Shown here: positions 35,672 through 45,245 of the stretch, in pieces
Layout: each line of letters starts with the position of its first letter
How positions within the stretch are numbered: the first letter of the stretch is position 1
Assembly: GCF_000931935.2 (NCBI RefSeq)
Contig: NZ_AZAC01000078.1
Coordinates: forward strand, 62,001-126,000
From: Dethiosulfatarculus sandiegensis
GTDB lineage: Bacteria > Desulfobacterota > Desulfarculia > Desulfarculales > Desulfarculaceae
Length of the DNA stretch: 64,000 bases
Reading direction: 5' to 3'
Program-made: the position numbers and the translations under genes
Notes under the pieces: generated by a model
What the model was told of the DNA's origin: nothing
Database searches by the model: none
What the model saw: the letters and a program-made list of their open reading frames with translations, nothing else

Positions 35672-36613
35672 ATGTTAGCTTACGCCTGTCGCCGGCTGAT
35701 CCAATTTGTCCCCACGTTGTTGGCCATCTCCCTAATAATGTTTCTTCTGCTAAACGTCCTGCCCGGAAACGCCGCTCTGATGGCGGCCGGAGACCAGGAC
35801 CGCAACGTGGACACCCACTACATTGAACAGATGAAGAAAGATTGGGGACTGGACAAACCACTTTGGGAACGCTACGTCATCTATTTAAAGGACCTTGCCA
35901 CCGGTGATTTGGGACTTTCCTTTTTACGCAGAGAATCTGTGGGCGATCTTATTGCCCAAAGGCTCTGGCCAACCCTGAAACTCGCCCTGGTGGCCATGAC
36001 CGTGGCCATACTCCTGGGTGTGCCACTGGGCTTTTACTCGGCCATGAAAAGAGGACGTTTAGCCGACACCTTCACCATGATGGGAGCTGTAAGCGGTGTT
36101 TCCATGCCCCAGTTCTGGCTGGGGTTGCTTCTCATGTATCTTTTGGCGGTCAAGTTCCCAATTTTGCCTCCCCAAGGATACGGGGACGGGGATTTTGTAA
36201 ACGTAATCATGCCCGGTTTCACCTTGGGAGTCGGTTACATGGCTCTCTTGGCCCGCACCACCCGGGCGGCCGTGGTTGAAATACTCACCACCGACTATAT
36301 CCGCACAGCCCGAGCCAAGGGTCTGAGCGAAGTACTTATAAACAGAAAACACGTCATGCGTAATGCCCTTATCCTGGTTCTGACCACGGCGGGGCTCCAG
36401 TTCGGAGCACTGATGGCCCAAACCGTGATTGTGGAAAAACTCTTCTCCTGGCCGGGGCTCGGCTCACTTTTGGTTGACTCGATCTTCCAAAGGGACATAC
36501 CGATCACACAGGGTTGCATTTTGACGATTATCTTGATATTCCTCACCGTTAATCTGATTGTCGACCTTCTTTACGGATTGATCGACCCAAGAATCAGGGT
36601 GTCCTATAAATGA
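35672..36613 (+). CDS. peptide-type ABC permease (DppB/OppB)
   Basis: 313 residues with six hydrophobic helices and the binding-protein-dependent permease motif ARTTRAAVVEILTTDYIRTA. It begins MLAYACRRLIQFVPTLLAIS, typical of DppB; an upstream open frame from 35609 is rejected because it runs through the hairpin. It overlaps the next gene by ATGA. Confidence 0.93.
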   Translation: MLAYACRRLIQFVPTLLAISLIMFLLLNVLPGNAALMAAGDQDRNVDTHYIEQMKKDWGLDKPLWERYVIYLKDLATGDLGLSFLRRESVGDLIAQRLWPTLKLALVAMTVAILLGVPLGFYSAMKRGRLADTFTMMGAVSGVSMPQFWLGLLLMYLLAVKFPILPPQGYGDGDFVNVIMPGFTLGVGYMALLARTTRAAVVEILTTDYIRTARAKGLSEVLINRKHVMRNALILVLTTAGLQFGALMAQTVIVEKLFSWPGLGSLLVDSIFQRDIPITQGCILTIILIFLTVNLIVDLLYGLIDPRIRVSYK

Positions 36614-37452
36614 GTTTGGTTTTTAGAAAGTTAATGACGCGGACCAATCTGGTCCTGGGCGGAGCCATCTCCACCATCATAATCCTGATAGCTGTATTTG
36701 CGCCTTTTCTGGCGCCGTTTCACCCGGTTGACGACGCAGACCTCATGGTCAGCGATGAACCGCCAAGCATGGAATATTTGTTTGGCACGGACAACCAGGG
36801 CAGGGATGTGCTTTCCAGGGTGATCTACGGAGCCCGCATCTCTCTTTCCGTGGGCCTTATCAGCCAATTATTCAACACCATAATCGGGGTTGTACTGGGG
36901 CTTTCGGCAGGATTTTTCGGTAAATGGTGGGATGATTTGGTTATGGGCCTCACCAACATCATGCTCTCCATTCCTTCCTTGATATTCGCCCTGGCGGTGA
37001 TGGCCCTGATGGGCCCGGGTCTTTTCAACGTGTTTCTTGCCCTTGGCCTCACCAACTGGTCTTACACCTGCCGCATCACCCGCTCCCAGACACTCACCGC
37101 CCGGAACCAGGATTACGTCAAGGCGGCCACTGCCCTGGGCTACAGCAAAATACGCATCATGTTCACCCAGGTGCTGCCGAATATCGCCGGCCCCATCCTG
37201 GTTATAGCCACCCTGGGAGTGGCGGGGGCCATCCTGCTTGAGGCCTCCCTCTCCTTCCTGGGTCTGGGGGTTCAGCCTCCCACCCCTTCCTGGGGCGGTA
37301 TGCTCTCGGCAGCCAGGGAACAGCTTTTCACGGCGCCCTGGATCTCCATCTTTCCCGGTGTGGCTATTTTCATAACGGTTCTCGGCCTCAACCTGCTGGG
37401 CGACGGTTTACGAGATATTCTGGACCCGCACACCTCAACCCAGCGCGGATAA
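36610..37452 (+). CDS. peptide-type ABC permease (DppC/OppC)
   Basis: 280 residues. The N-terminal FGTDNQGRDVLSRVIYGARISL and the permease loop around QDYVKAATALGYSK are standard DppC features. Coupled to dppB upstream by ATGA, and 26 bp before the amidohydrolase. Confidence 0.93.
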   Translation: MSLVFRKLMTRTNLVLGGAISTIIILIAVFAPFLAPFHPVDDADLMVSDEPPSMEYLFGTDNQGRDVLSRVIYGARISLSVGLISQLFNTIIGVVLGLSAGFFGKWWDDLVMGLTNIMLSIPSLIFALAVMALMGPGLFNVFLALGLTNWSYTCRITRSQTLTARNQDYVKAATALGYSKIRIMFTQVLPNIAGPILVIATLGVAGAILLEASLSFLGLGVQPPTPSWGGMLSAAREQLFTAPWISIFPGVAIFITVLGLNLLGDGLRDILDPHTSTQRG

Positions 37453-37478
37453 CAACTAAAGCAGGGTAAATAAAAGCT

Positions 37479-39065
37479 ATGCCTTCCAATGAATTTGCAA
37501 TCTATTCAGCCAATATCTTCACCGGAGATCCTAAAGCCCCCTGGGCCCAGGCTGTGGGCGTCAAAGACGGGGTCATCGCTTTTGTGGGTTCGGATGAAGA
37601 AGTCAAACAGGCCATGGGCGAGGCGAAATCATATGACATGAAAGGTCGCCTGGTTTGCCCCGGTTTAACCGATTCCCACTGCCATTTCATCAGCCTGGGG
37701 CAGAGCCTCATGCAGGTGGATATGCGCAACCTGACCAGCCTGAAAGCCTGCCGCGAACGCCTTAAGGAAGCCGCGGCCAAGGCCAAACCAGGCCAGTGGG
37801 TCTTGGGCAGGAACTGGAACCACCACATGTGGGAAGAAGGCAGGGAGCCTGTCAAGGCTGACATGGACGACCTTTTGCCCGACAACCCGGCCATGATGGT
37901 GAGGGTATGCGGCCACAGCCAGTGGGTCAACAGCAAGGCCCTTGAAGCCTGCGGCATCACCAAAGACACCCCGGACCCGTCGGGCGGCAAATATGAAAGG
38001 GACGAAAACGGAGAACCCACCGGCCTTTTACGCGAGGCCAGACGGGTGATCATGTCTTTTGTGCCGAAACCCAGCCGTGAAGAGCTGAAAGAAGCCGCTC
38101 TGACAGCCCAGAAAAAAGCCCTGGCCGGAGGCCTGACCCGGGTGCACAGCTATGAAAGCCTGGCCGAATGGGACGCCTTCAGCGAACTTGAAAAAGAAGG
38201 CAAGCTCAAAATCAGGGTCAATCACCTGATCCACACCGACGACCTGATGAAAGCGGTGGAGCGGGGAATCAAGCCCGGCATGGGAAGTGACCGCCTGTGG
38301 ATCGGCCATATCAAGCACTTTGCCGACGGCTCCTTAGGGGCCAACACAGCCCTTTTGTTTGAGCCCTATTGCGACGAGCCGGATAACTGCGGGCTTCCCT
38401 TCCTGGATCAGGATGAACTCAAGGAAAGGCTGGCCAAGGCCTATGAACACGGCTTTGGCATTGCCATCCACGCCATTGGCGATAAGGCTGTTTACAATTG
38501 CCTGGAAGCCATTGAATCCGCCAGGCAAAAACATCCCAAAGACGACCGCCGCGACTCCATTGAGCACGTGCAGCTCTGTCGTCCCCAGGATCTGGAACGC
38601 TTTATCGACATGGATATCGCTGCATCGGTGCAGCCGGTGTTTATACCGACCGACTGGGCGGTTGCCGAGTCCCGTTGGGGTGCGGACAGATGTAAAAACG
38701 GATATTCCTGGAAAACCATCATGGAAAAGAATATCCGCATTCAGTTTGGCTCCGATTCACCGGTGGAGCCCATTGAACCGATCTATGGTTTGCAGGCCGC
38801 TGTTTTGCGCCAGACCACCGATCTGAAACCCGAAGGCGGGTGGCTGCCGGAGCAGCGTCTCAGCCTGGAACAGGCCTTGACAGGCTTTACCCGCACCCCG
38901 GCCTGGACCGCCCGCAAGGAAGATGTGCTCGGCAAGATCGCCCCCGGCGCCTGGGCCGATATGACCATCTTTGCCAAGGACCTGGCCCAGACCCCTGCCG
39001 AGGAATGGATCGGAGTCGACACCGAAATGACCATCATAGGCGGTGAGGTTGTTTACCAAAAATAA
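37479..39065 (+). CDS. metal-dependent amidohydrolase (YtcJ/amidohydrolase 3 family)
   Basis: 528 residues. Metal ligands are visible as DSHCHF (His67, His69), the later HAIGDKAV and IEHVQ, and GSDSPVEP. HFADGSLGANTALL is typical of the YtcJ-like group, which hydrolyses varied amides, N-acyl amino acids or formamides. It has no signal peptide, so it is cytoplasmic. Placed directly after the transporter genes, it probably hydrolyses the imported compound. The exact substrate is unknown. Confidence 0.88.
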   Translation: MPSNEFAIYSANIFTGDPKAPWAQAVGVKDGVIAFVGSDEEVKQAMGEAKSYDMKGRLVCPGLTDSHCHFISLGQSLMQVDMRNLTSLKACRERLKEAAAKAKPGQWVLGRNWNHHMWEEGREPVKADMDDLLPDNPAMMVRVCGHSQWVNSKALEACGITKDTPDPSGGKYERDENGEPTGLLREARRVIMSFVPKPSREELKEAALTAQKKALAGGLTRVHSYESLAEWDAFSELEKEGKLKIRVNHLIHTDDLMKAVERGIKPGMGSDRLWIGHIKHFADGSLGANTALLFEPYCDEPDNCGLPFLDQDELKERLAKAYEHGFGIAIHAIGDKAVYNCLEAIESARQKHPKDDRRDSIEHVQLCRPQDLERFIDMDIAASVQPVFIPTDWAVAESRWGADRCKNGYSWKTIMEKNIRIQFGSDSPVEPIEPIYGLQAAVLRQTTDLKPEGGWLPEQRLSLEQALTGFTRTPAWTARKEDVLGKIAPGAWADMTIFAKDLAQTPAEEWIGVDTEMTIIGGEVVYQK

Positions 39066-39088
39066 ATTCAACTGAATTAAGACTCCCA

Positions 39089-39126
39089 AAAACGCCGGGC
39101 CCCTTTATAAGGAGCCCGGCGTTTTC
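39089..39126. terminator. bidirectional terminator
   Basis: AAAACGCCGGGC (39089-39100) pairs with GCCCGGCGTTTT (39114-39125). A/T runs at both ends serve the amidohydrolase (+) and the KARI-like gene (-). Confidence 0.88.
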
Positions 39127-39185
39127 ACTGGCGAATTCTTCAGCCAACCCTGACGGGCTTAATTGAAAGCTGAATACGCTTTAGC

Positions 39186-40190
39186 TTAGTCTTCTTTTTT
39201 ATTTTTCATCATTTCGTAGAGGCGCTTTTCAGCCTTGTAAGACTCATGGGCAGCCACCTCTCTATGCATGCGGGTCAACCCGGGGAAGCCCACATTCTGT
39301 TCCGTGGCCCACTCGCGGGCAAAGCTGCCGTCTTTCAGCTCATCAACGATCTTGCCCATGTGTTTTTTAAGCTCCGGTCCGGCCCCCAGCCTGGCCCTGG
39401 TGAGTTGGCCGAACTGGCTGGTGCGGGAGTGGAGTTTGAGCTGGTCCCAGATGCCCAACTCAGTATAGGCCTTGGCGATCTGCTCAGGCTCGCCCGAGGC
39501 ATAGAGCTCCAGCAAAATAGCGGAGGGATTCAGGCCATAGCCGGTGAGTACATCAAAGGCCGTGCGGAAAGCCCAAAGCTGCACGCCGCACATGGCCTGT
39601 TCATTGAACAGGTCCAGGATGGTCTCCTCTTCAAAGCTGGAGTCCAGGGCCCCCATCTTGGTGGCGCCAATACCCTTGGCCAGGGCCAGCAGCCTGGGCA
39701 TGGCCTGTCCCGACCCGTCCTGGTGCACGGCGATCAAGGCCGGGTAGCCCTGGCCATTGACAAAACGCTCACGCACGCCCTGGCCGATCATCCTGGGAGC
39801 CAAAAGGATCACATCCAGATCTTCGGCAGGCTTGATAAAGCCGTAGTAAACATTGTAGCCGCTGGCAAAGGATACCATCTGGCCTGCCTGCATATGGGGA
39901 GCCACCTGCTCGTTATAGACCTGGGGCATGATCTCATCCGGCACCAAAAGCAGAACAGCGTCGGCTTTCCCGGCGGCCTCGGTGACGCTCATAGTCTCAA
40001 AGCCGTCATCCTGGGCCTGCTTTAAGGTGGCGTCTCTCTGACCGCCCACAATCACCTTGAGACCGTTGTCAGCCATGTTCAGGGCCTGGCTGCGTCCCTG
40101 GTTGCCATAGCCGATCACCGCAATGGTCTTGTCCTGCATGGGGGCAAGATCAGCATCATTATCAAAAAAGAATTTTTCGTTTTTAGCCAT
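39186..40190 (-). CDS. divergent ketol-acid reductoisomerase-like protein
   Basis: 334 residues with the KARI layout. An N-terminal Rossmann domain carries VIGYGNQGRSQALNM (about 26-40). A C-terminal helical domain keeps the magnesium-type motif EETILDLFNEQ. Two hallmarks differ from true IlvC: the FAHGFNI block reads FASGYNV, so the conserved His is Ser, and the PGH-containing loop reads APRMIGQGVRERF. It stands alone, away from ilvB/ilvN or leuA genes, beside a transporter/amidohydrolase set and a divergent regulator. It may be a specialised oxidoreductase instead of a branched-chain biosynthesis enzyme. Confidence 0.72.
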   Translation of the reverse strand: MAKNEKFFFDNDADLAPMQDKTIAVIGYGNQGRSQALNMADNGLKVIVGGQRDATLKQAQDDGFETMSVTEAAGKADAVLLLVPDEIMPQVYNEQVAPHMQAGQMVSFASGYNVYYGFIKPAEDLDVILLAPRMIGQGVRERFVNGQGYPALIAVHQDGSGQAMPRLLALAKGIGATKMGALDSSFEEETILDLFNEQAMCGVQLWAFRTAFDVLTGYGLNPSAILLELYASGEPEQIAKAYTELGIWDQLKLHSRTSQFGQLTRARLGAGPELKKHMGKIVDELKDGSFAREWATEQNVGFPGLTRMHREVAAHESYKAEKRLYEMMKNKKED

Positions 40191-40349
40191 TTCATGACTC
40201 CTTGGTCTATCATTTTTGTCTGCAACCGCGTTTTATGTAGGGTTTCCTTGTGTTAAACTCTCTTTTCCTGTAAGTTGACTTGCAGCAAAAAATGGTCTGG
40301 AAATCCCCTTGGTCTGCGGTTAATCTTTGTTTCACAAGAGTAAACTAAA

Positions 40350-40934
40350 GTGTCACGAAATTCAACGAAAAATATCATCGAGTATGTCATCGGTCAGCGC
40401 CTACGTAGTTTACGGAAGAAAAAAGGCTTTACTCTTGATACGTTAGCCGAAAAAACAGGACTGTCCAAGGGTCTTTTAAGCAAGATAGAAAACGGCAAGG
40501 TCTCCTCGCCTGTCTCTACACTGGCCCAAATAGCCGAGGCGCTCAAAGTTAAACTGAGCTTCCTGGTGGATGGTGAAGCGGGGATGCCGGAGCGCAAATA
40601 CACCCTGGTTCGCCAAGACGAAAGGGTGCGCCTGGACAAGGACCCGACCTCGTTCGGACTTTATATGGAGATGTTGGCCCACGAAAAGCCCAACAAGCTA
40701 ATGGAACCCTCGATCCTGGTCTTGGAGCCCGATCGAACCGAACCGGTTATCTTCACCCATCCCGGCGAAGAGATGCTCTTTGTGCTTACCGGTGTGATGG
40801 AGTTTAATTACGGGGGGGAGGTCTTTACCATGCAACAGGGGGATTCCCTTTATTTTGACTCCACCGTGCCCCATGGAGGCCGCAATGTCGGCCAGGGCGA
40901 ACTAAGGGTTCTTATGGTTATCTGCGAGCCCTGA
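40350..40934 (+). CDS. XRE-family regulator with cupin sensor domain
   Basis: 194 residues. A helix-turn-helix occupies about residues 14-70 (LRSLRKKKGFTLDTLAEKTG, LSKIENGKVSSP). A small-molecule-binding cupin follows at about 105-190 (HPGEEMLFVLTGVMEF, GDSLYFDSTVPHGGRN). GTG at 40350 is the start, since no ATG begins this frame earlier. It is divergent from the KARI-like gene and probably controls it and perhaps the adjacent transporter. A short CGAGGCT/AGCCTCG hairpin (40947-40971) follows without a T run. Confidence 0.88.
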   Translation: MSRNSTKNIIEYVIGQRLRSLRKKKGFTLDTLAEKTGLSKGLLSKIENGKVSSPVSTLAQIAEALKVKLSFLVDGEAGMPERKYTLVRQDERVRLDKDPTSFGLYMEMLAHEKPNKLMEPSILVLEPDRTEPVIFTHPGEEMLFVLTGVMEFNYGGEVFTMQQGDSLYFDSTVPHGGRNVGQGELRVLMVICEP

Positions 40935-41194
40935 AGTATGCAGTTTCGAGGCTCATAACAAAACAGCCTCGCACAGCTTGGATGTGGTTTCAAAAACCGG
41001 CAATCATCTGACAATGTTCCTTTTTGCCAGATTCCCGGCCACCCGCCAGACCAAGGAACTCTTTTTTCTCTGGACTTTTCTATAAAATACCCAAAAATCC
41101 TCAGCCCCTCCCTGAAGTTTACCCAAAAAGCAAAGCCGCCATATTGAGCCCACGGCCCGGGTCGAAAAAGGCTTTTGAAGTTAACAGCCTTTTG

Positions 41195-41880
41195 CCCAGG
41201 GTGTTTTTTGTGGAAGACAATTCAGTCAGCCAAATTTATCCGGCGGAATTATTAGAGAAAAAAGCATAAGCCCTGACTTGGCCGGAAACGGGATTCAGGC
41301 GGCGGAGATGGCATGCAAAAATAAATATCACCTGATCCTGATGGATATGCACATTCCGGGCATTGACGGGTTAAAGGCAACCGGCCTTTCCAAGAGCCTG
41401 CCCAAAGCGCTGAACCAAACCCCATCAATGGCGGCCCTCACCGCTCAAGCCTACGATTCGGACCGCCAGCCCGCCCCAAAAGCCGGGCTGGACTTTTTTT
41501 AAGTTAATTTTTGCTAACAGAAGAACTGGACAAACTCCTGGGCGCTATTTTTTACGGTTCTACAAATTAAAGAAAAAACAATTCATGTCGTGTCGATTTA
41601 GGGGGGGATGTTTCTTGACCACCTGCCCCGGGAGATGGCGATATTTGATGGGCTGGCAAAAAGAAGCTACCCGAAACCGGCCCGAGCAGCTCATCACCTT
41701 AAAAGTTCTCTTGTGCTTTTCAAGGCGGCTCCAAGTGTGGAAATCCCAGAAGGGCTGCAAAAGACAGCCGAGAAGTAAGACTGGGAAAAGGTAAATTTTC
41801 ATTTAAAGAATCTGAAAAACAACATCCAAGACCTGGCCGCAATGCTCGACTCAGAGCATACCCGGGCATCGCATCTTTCA
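41195..41880 (+). pseudogene. decayed phosphorelay gene: receiver domain plus Hpt domain
   Basis: Fragments of one multidomain signalling protein lie in different frames. RVFFVEDNSVSQ (receiver start, acidic pair kept) continues to LLEK. An A6 run near 41258-41263 then shifts the frame to GNGIQAAEMA...HLILMDMHIPGIDG (phospho-acceptor Asp in LMDM) and ALTAQAY, ending at a stop near 41502. From 41608 another frame gives FLDHLPREMAIFDGL and AAHHLKSS, the phospho-histidine motif of Hpt domains. A TAA then interrupts before DWEKVNFHLKNLKNNI. No kinase part is found upstream, so it is a truncated, multiply broken remnant. Confidence 0.75.
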
Positions 41881-42003
41881 TTAAAAAACCGACGCCTGGC
41901 AGAAACTGTTTACAAGAGACATAGTTTTGCGCAGATTAGCAAGGGCCGCTCAGACACACTTCTTATTCGGCCGAAATCAATTGAGAAAAGAAGTTTCTTC
42001 TGA

Positions 42004-42384
42004 TCATCCCCGCAAAAAGGCCCAGGCCTGGTCCAGATCAGAAGTGTCAAAATATTTTTCCACCAGTCCCTTCTCCTGGTTGCCAAAAATCAGGTTATCC
42101 ACTGTGACCAAAAACTTCTCCACCTTACTGGAGCCAACAATCGCTACTCGCCCCAATTGGCCGATATGCTCCAAGGCATAACGGCTGTCTCTGACAAAGG
42201 CCTTGAATTCAATATCCCTGAACTTGAGATTATCAATCCTGACAAGCAGGTTAACCTTGCCTGAAGATTCCTTAACCGCCTTTTCAAAGGCCTGAACAAA
42301 TTCGGCAAAGTCCTCTTTGGTGTAGGCCTCGATGATCTCCACCCCCAAAATGTCGCCCTTTGTCTCTGAAAGCACCTTTATCAT
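42004..42384 (-). CDS. SpoIIAA-like (STAS/SEC14-fold) protein
   Basis: 126 residues resembling the SpoIIAA-like family that shares the STAS/CRAL-TRIO fold but lacks the phosphorylatable serine of true antagonists. Landmarks are LVRIDNLKFRDIEFKAFVRD and VAIVGSSKVEKF. ATG at 42384 follows GAGGAGG at a good distance; a GTG two codons upstream is possible. It lies 91 bp after the chemoreceptor gene on the same strand. Function unknown. Confidence 0.72.
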   Translation of the reverse strand: MIKVLSETKGDILGVEIIEAYTKEDFAEFVQAFEKAVKESSGKVNLLVRIDNLKFRDIEFKAFVRDSRYALEHIGQLGRVAIVGSSKVEKFLVTVDNLIFGNQEKGLVEKYFDTSDLDQAWAFLRG

Positions 42385-42424
42385 ACCCACCCCTCCTCAC
42401 AAGTTTATAAAATCTTTTTGATAA

Positions 42425-42456
42425 GGCCCGGATCAGGCTCCCATCTGTTCCGGGCC
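42425..42456 (-). terminator. hairpin after the chemoreceptor gene
   Basis: GGCCCGGA (42425-42432) pairs with TCCGGGCC (42449-42456). The minus-strand 3' flank is only weakly T-rich, so it may be leaky. Confidence 0.5.
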
Positions 42457-42475
42457 AAAGGCAAAATGGATAAAA

Positions 42476-44566
42476 CTATTCAAATCCATCCAAACCTTCT
42501 TCAATTATTGATTCCGGTGTTTTTTCTTTTTGGGCAATCGCCATTTTAGAAACACTTTTAAAATCCGCCCGAGATTGAGAATAGGACATATCCGCGGCTA
42601 CTGTTTCGCCGAGCACCTTGAACTGCCCCATCTGGCTGCGCAACTCCTCGGCCGCAGAAGTCTGGTTCTCGCTGGCCGCGGCGGCCTCTTCCACCAAGGC
42701 GGCGTTCTGCTGAACCGCGTTATCCATCTGAGTTATGGCCTCGTTGATCTCCTCCGCCCCTTGGGCCTGTTCTCTGCTGCTTGCCGATATTTCCCTGATG
42801 GATTGGGCCATGACCTCTGAATTATCGATCATGGTTTTTAAAAGTTCGCCGCTTTCTTCCACCATCTTATTGCCCTGCTCCACCTTGGTTACACTATCGG
42901 TGATCAGGGTTTGAATCTCCTTGGCTGCATCAGCGGAGCGTCCGGCCAGGTTGCGCACCTCACCGGCCACCACGGCAAAACCGCGTCCCGATTCCCCGGC
43001 CCGGGCTGCCTCCACAGCCGCATTCAGGGCAAGTAAATTGGTCTGAAAGGCAATTTCATTGACCACACCAATAATTTTACTAATTTTATGACTGCTTTCC
43101 TTGACCTCGTTCATGGCCGCCACAGCGTGGGCTACGGCCTTGTCCCCCTGCTGAGCCGTGGTCACCGCCTCTTTGGCCAGGCGGTCGGCTTTCTCCGAAT
43201 TTTCCGCATTCTGGCGCACACTGGCGGTCATCTCTTCCATTGCCGAGGCGGTTTCTTCTATGGCGCTGGCCTGGGTCTGGGTCCTCTCGCTCAAATCCTG
43301 ATTGCCCTGGCTGATCTGATTGGCCGCTTCAGCCACATTGCGGGCTGCCTGCATCACCTCGCGAAACGTGTCGGAAAGCCTGGCCCGCATGGTCTCCACC
43401 CCTTTCAGCATGGTCCCCAGTTCATCATTTCCCGCCCGATCCATATCCGGGACAGTAAAGGCGAAATCTCCCTCGGAGACACGCGCCACTGCCCCCTGGG
43501 TTATCCGCAAGGGTTTGGTAATGGCCTTGGTGATCCAAAAAGCAATAATTATTCCCAGGATAAGGGCGGCCAGAGCCACAATACTGACCAGTATTTGCGT
43601 TTTCTCCGCGCTTTTTAGCATTACCTCATCACTCATGATGTAGCGCTTTGTTTCAGCTCTCACCTGGTGCAGAAGATCCTGGAGTTTTTTGAGATTGGGC
43701 CTAGTTTTGTGGTTGAATATTTCAAGAGCCTTGGCATAGGCCTCTTGCAGCTCGTTTTCGGCTTCTATTGCCTTGTTCAGTCCTCTTTTTATACCGGCCA
43801 GGGCGGGCATGGTGATTTGTTGAAACACCTCCTGGGCTTCATTTATCCTTCCTTGCCTGATAAGGGACTCTATGGTGGCGGCGGAACCGTGCATGGTCTG
43901 ATGGTCCTTTTCCATGCCTTTCAAGGCCTTGGCCAAGGCAGGAAAAGAGGCCACCATTTTTTTGGTTGCCGGTTTGGCTAAAAAACGCCCCATAAAACAT
44001 TTTTCAGGGTCCAGTTGCACCCCCAGGGTAAAATCCGGCCTGGGGCGCGAATCATTATCCCGGGCAACCCGATTGAGTTTTATCAGGACATTCTTAGCCC
44101 AATCCAGGTGGCCGGCCATGATGCTCCAAAGGTCACTGCGCAGGCCTGGATGGTTTTGCCTGAAAACCTTTTTAATCTGAGCAGCCGATTCATGCAGCGC
44201 CCTGTGAGGCTCTTGCATGGCTGCCAGAATGGGGGCCAAAGAAGGGACCTGTTCCGCAGCCTTTCTGCGTTCGGAGCCATGATACCATTTTCCAAAAGCG
44301 CACTTTTTGGGATCAACCTGAATGTTGATCTCCGTTATGTTGGGATCGTTTAAAAAGGCATTCAGCTTGCTTGCCCAGTTCATATGATCTATTTCTTTTT
44401 GGGCCAGATTGCCGTCCAGGCGATTGCCTTCTATCACCTCTTTTCCGTTTGCTACAATGCCCTCTATACCCAAAAAGGTCATTACACCGGCAACGGCAAG
44501 CAGAATAAGGACAACGCCGAATCCCCCACCAATTTTTTTACCGATGCCTATATCTTTTACGCTCAC
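42476..44566 (-). CDS. methyl-accepting chemotaxis protein with tandem periplasmic CZB domains
   Basis: About 696 residues. A membrane helix near residues 13-35 and another near 322-344 bracket the sensor, which holds two chemoreceptor zinc-binding (CZB) units. In numbering from an ATG three codons upstream, unit 1 has HMNW at 64, CAFGKWY at 92 and HRALH at 124-128; unit 2 has HLDW at 156, CFMGRFL at 193 and HQTMH at 225-229. A HAMP and the MCP hairpin tip ([19 protein letters not shown]) follow. GTG at 44566 sits 9 nt after GGAAAGG; the ATG at 44575 overlaps that site. Likely senses zinc or an oxidant such as hypochlorite. Confidence 0.88.
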   Translation of the reverse strand: MSVKDIGIGKKIGGGFGVVLILLAVAGVMTFLGIEGIVANGKEVIEGNRLDGNLAQKEIDHMNWASKLNAFLNDPNITEINIQVDPKKCAFGKWYHGSERRKAAEQVPSLAPILAAMQEPHRALHESAAQIKKVFRQNHPGLRSDLWSIMAGHLDWAKNVLIKLNRVARDNDSRPRPDFTLGVQLDPEKCFMGRFLAKPATKKMVASFPALAKALKGMEKDHQTMHGSAATIESLIRQGRINEAQEVFQQITMPALAGIKRGLNKAIEAENELQEAYAKALEIFNHKTRPNLKKLQDLLHQVRAETKRYIMSDEVMLKSAEKTQILVSIVALAALILGIIIAFWITKAITKPLRITQGAVARVSEGDFAFTVPDMDRAGNDELGTMLKGVETMRARLSDTFREVMQAARNVAEAANQISQGNQDLSERTQTQASAIEETASAMEEMTASVRQNAENSEKADRLAKEAVTTAQQGDKAVAHAVAAMNEVKESSHKISKIIGVVNEIAFQTNLLALNAAVEAARAGESGRGFAVVAGEVRNLAGRSADAAKEIQTLITDSVTKVEQGNKMVEESGELLKTMIDNSEVMAQSIREISASSREQAQGAEEINEAITQMDNAVQQNAALVEEAAAASENQTSAAEELRSQMGQFKVLGETVAADMSYSQSRADFKSVSKMAIAQKEKTPESIIEEGLDGFE

Positions 44567-45151
44567 TTGGAACATCCTTTCCCGAACATCTAACCAACTT
44601 TAACTCAAGATAATTCGCTACGCATGAAACAGCTGTGGGACAAGCATGCATAGTAATCATTGCTGGGCAAAAAAGGCGAGTCAATATATTTTCCCAAAAA
44701 AGAAAACCATATACCCCTTGCCTTTAAATCAGGCCGCAAAATACTTATCTCAGCTTAATTGCAAACAAAACACCCTTTCAAAAGAGGAGCGCCCTGGGAA
44801 GGGTGTCAACCTAGTGGTACCACAACTCACCCCAGGTCTTAAACATTTTTCCCAGATTATAAAAAAGGGCGGCAAAATGGACCGCATATCCAATCACATA
44901 AAATAACAAAGAAACTAAGACTTACAAAAAGAAATATAAAGACGTAAAAGGAGTAGAATTATTAGCATTAATCCCATCCAAGCTGAGAGCCCCACTCCAG
45001 AAGTCCATTCGCCCGGCAATTGAAGTCCAGGGTAACTTCCGCGAAAAATCCAAAATACATAATTAAAACCGCTATTTTGCGAGCGAGTTGGGTATAATTT
45101 TTTTTTAAGGGCAAAGCTTGACACAGATTCAAAAGCGCCATATGCTTCACA
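44567..45151. other. intergenic region without gene
   Basis: About 585 bp. An open frame at 44646-44906 has no ribosome site or family resemblance. GTGGTACCAC (about 44811-44820) is a 10-bp palindrome resembling FadR/PdhR-type half-sites (TGGT/ACCA). Confidence 0.4.
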
Positions 45152-45180
45152 GTCAACCAATCATTCTATGATTGGTTGAC
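45152..45180. promoter_or_regulatory. palindromic operator of the GntR regulator
   Basis: GTCAACCAATCAT (45152-45164) and ATGATTGGTTGAC (45168-45180) form a perfect 13-bp inverted repeat around TCT, 65 bp before the gntR start. Its right end overlaps a candidate -35 TTGACC (45176-45181), which is followed after 18 nt by GATAAA (45200-45205). This geometry fits autorepression. Confidence 0.7.
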
Positions 45181-45245
45181 CTACAAAAGGCATCAGCGGG
45201 ATAAAGTACATAGGCGGATCATGCCGTCAGAGGGCCTTCAACAAG

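Noticed and set aside
41195-41880. Pyrrolysine or selenocysteine recoding as explanation of the broken receiver/Hpt gene
   Set aside because: The in-frame stops are TAA and there is a frame change at an A6 run, so ordinary decay explains it better.
44646-44906. 86-codon open frame between the chemoreceptor and gntR
   Set aside because: Lysine/asparagine-rich AT-derived composition with no start signals.
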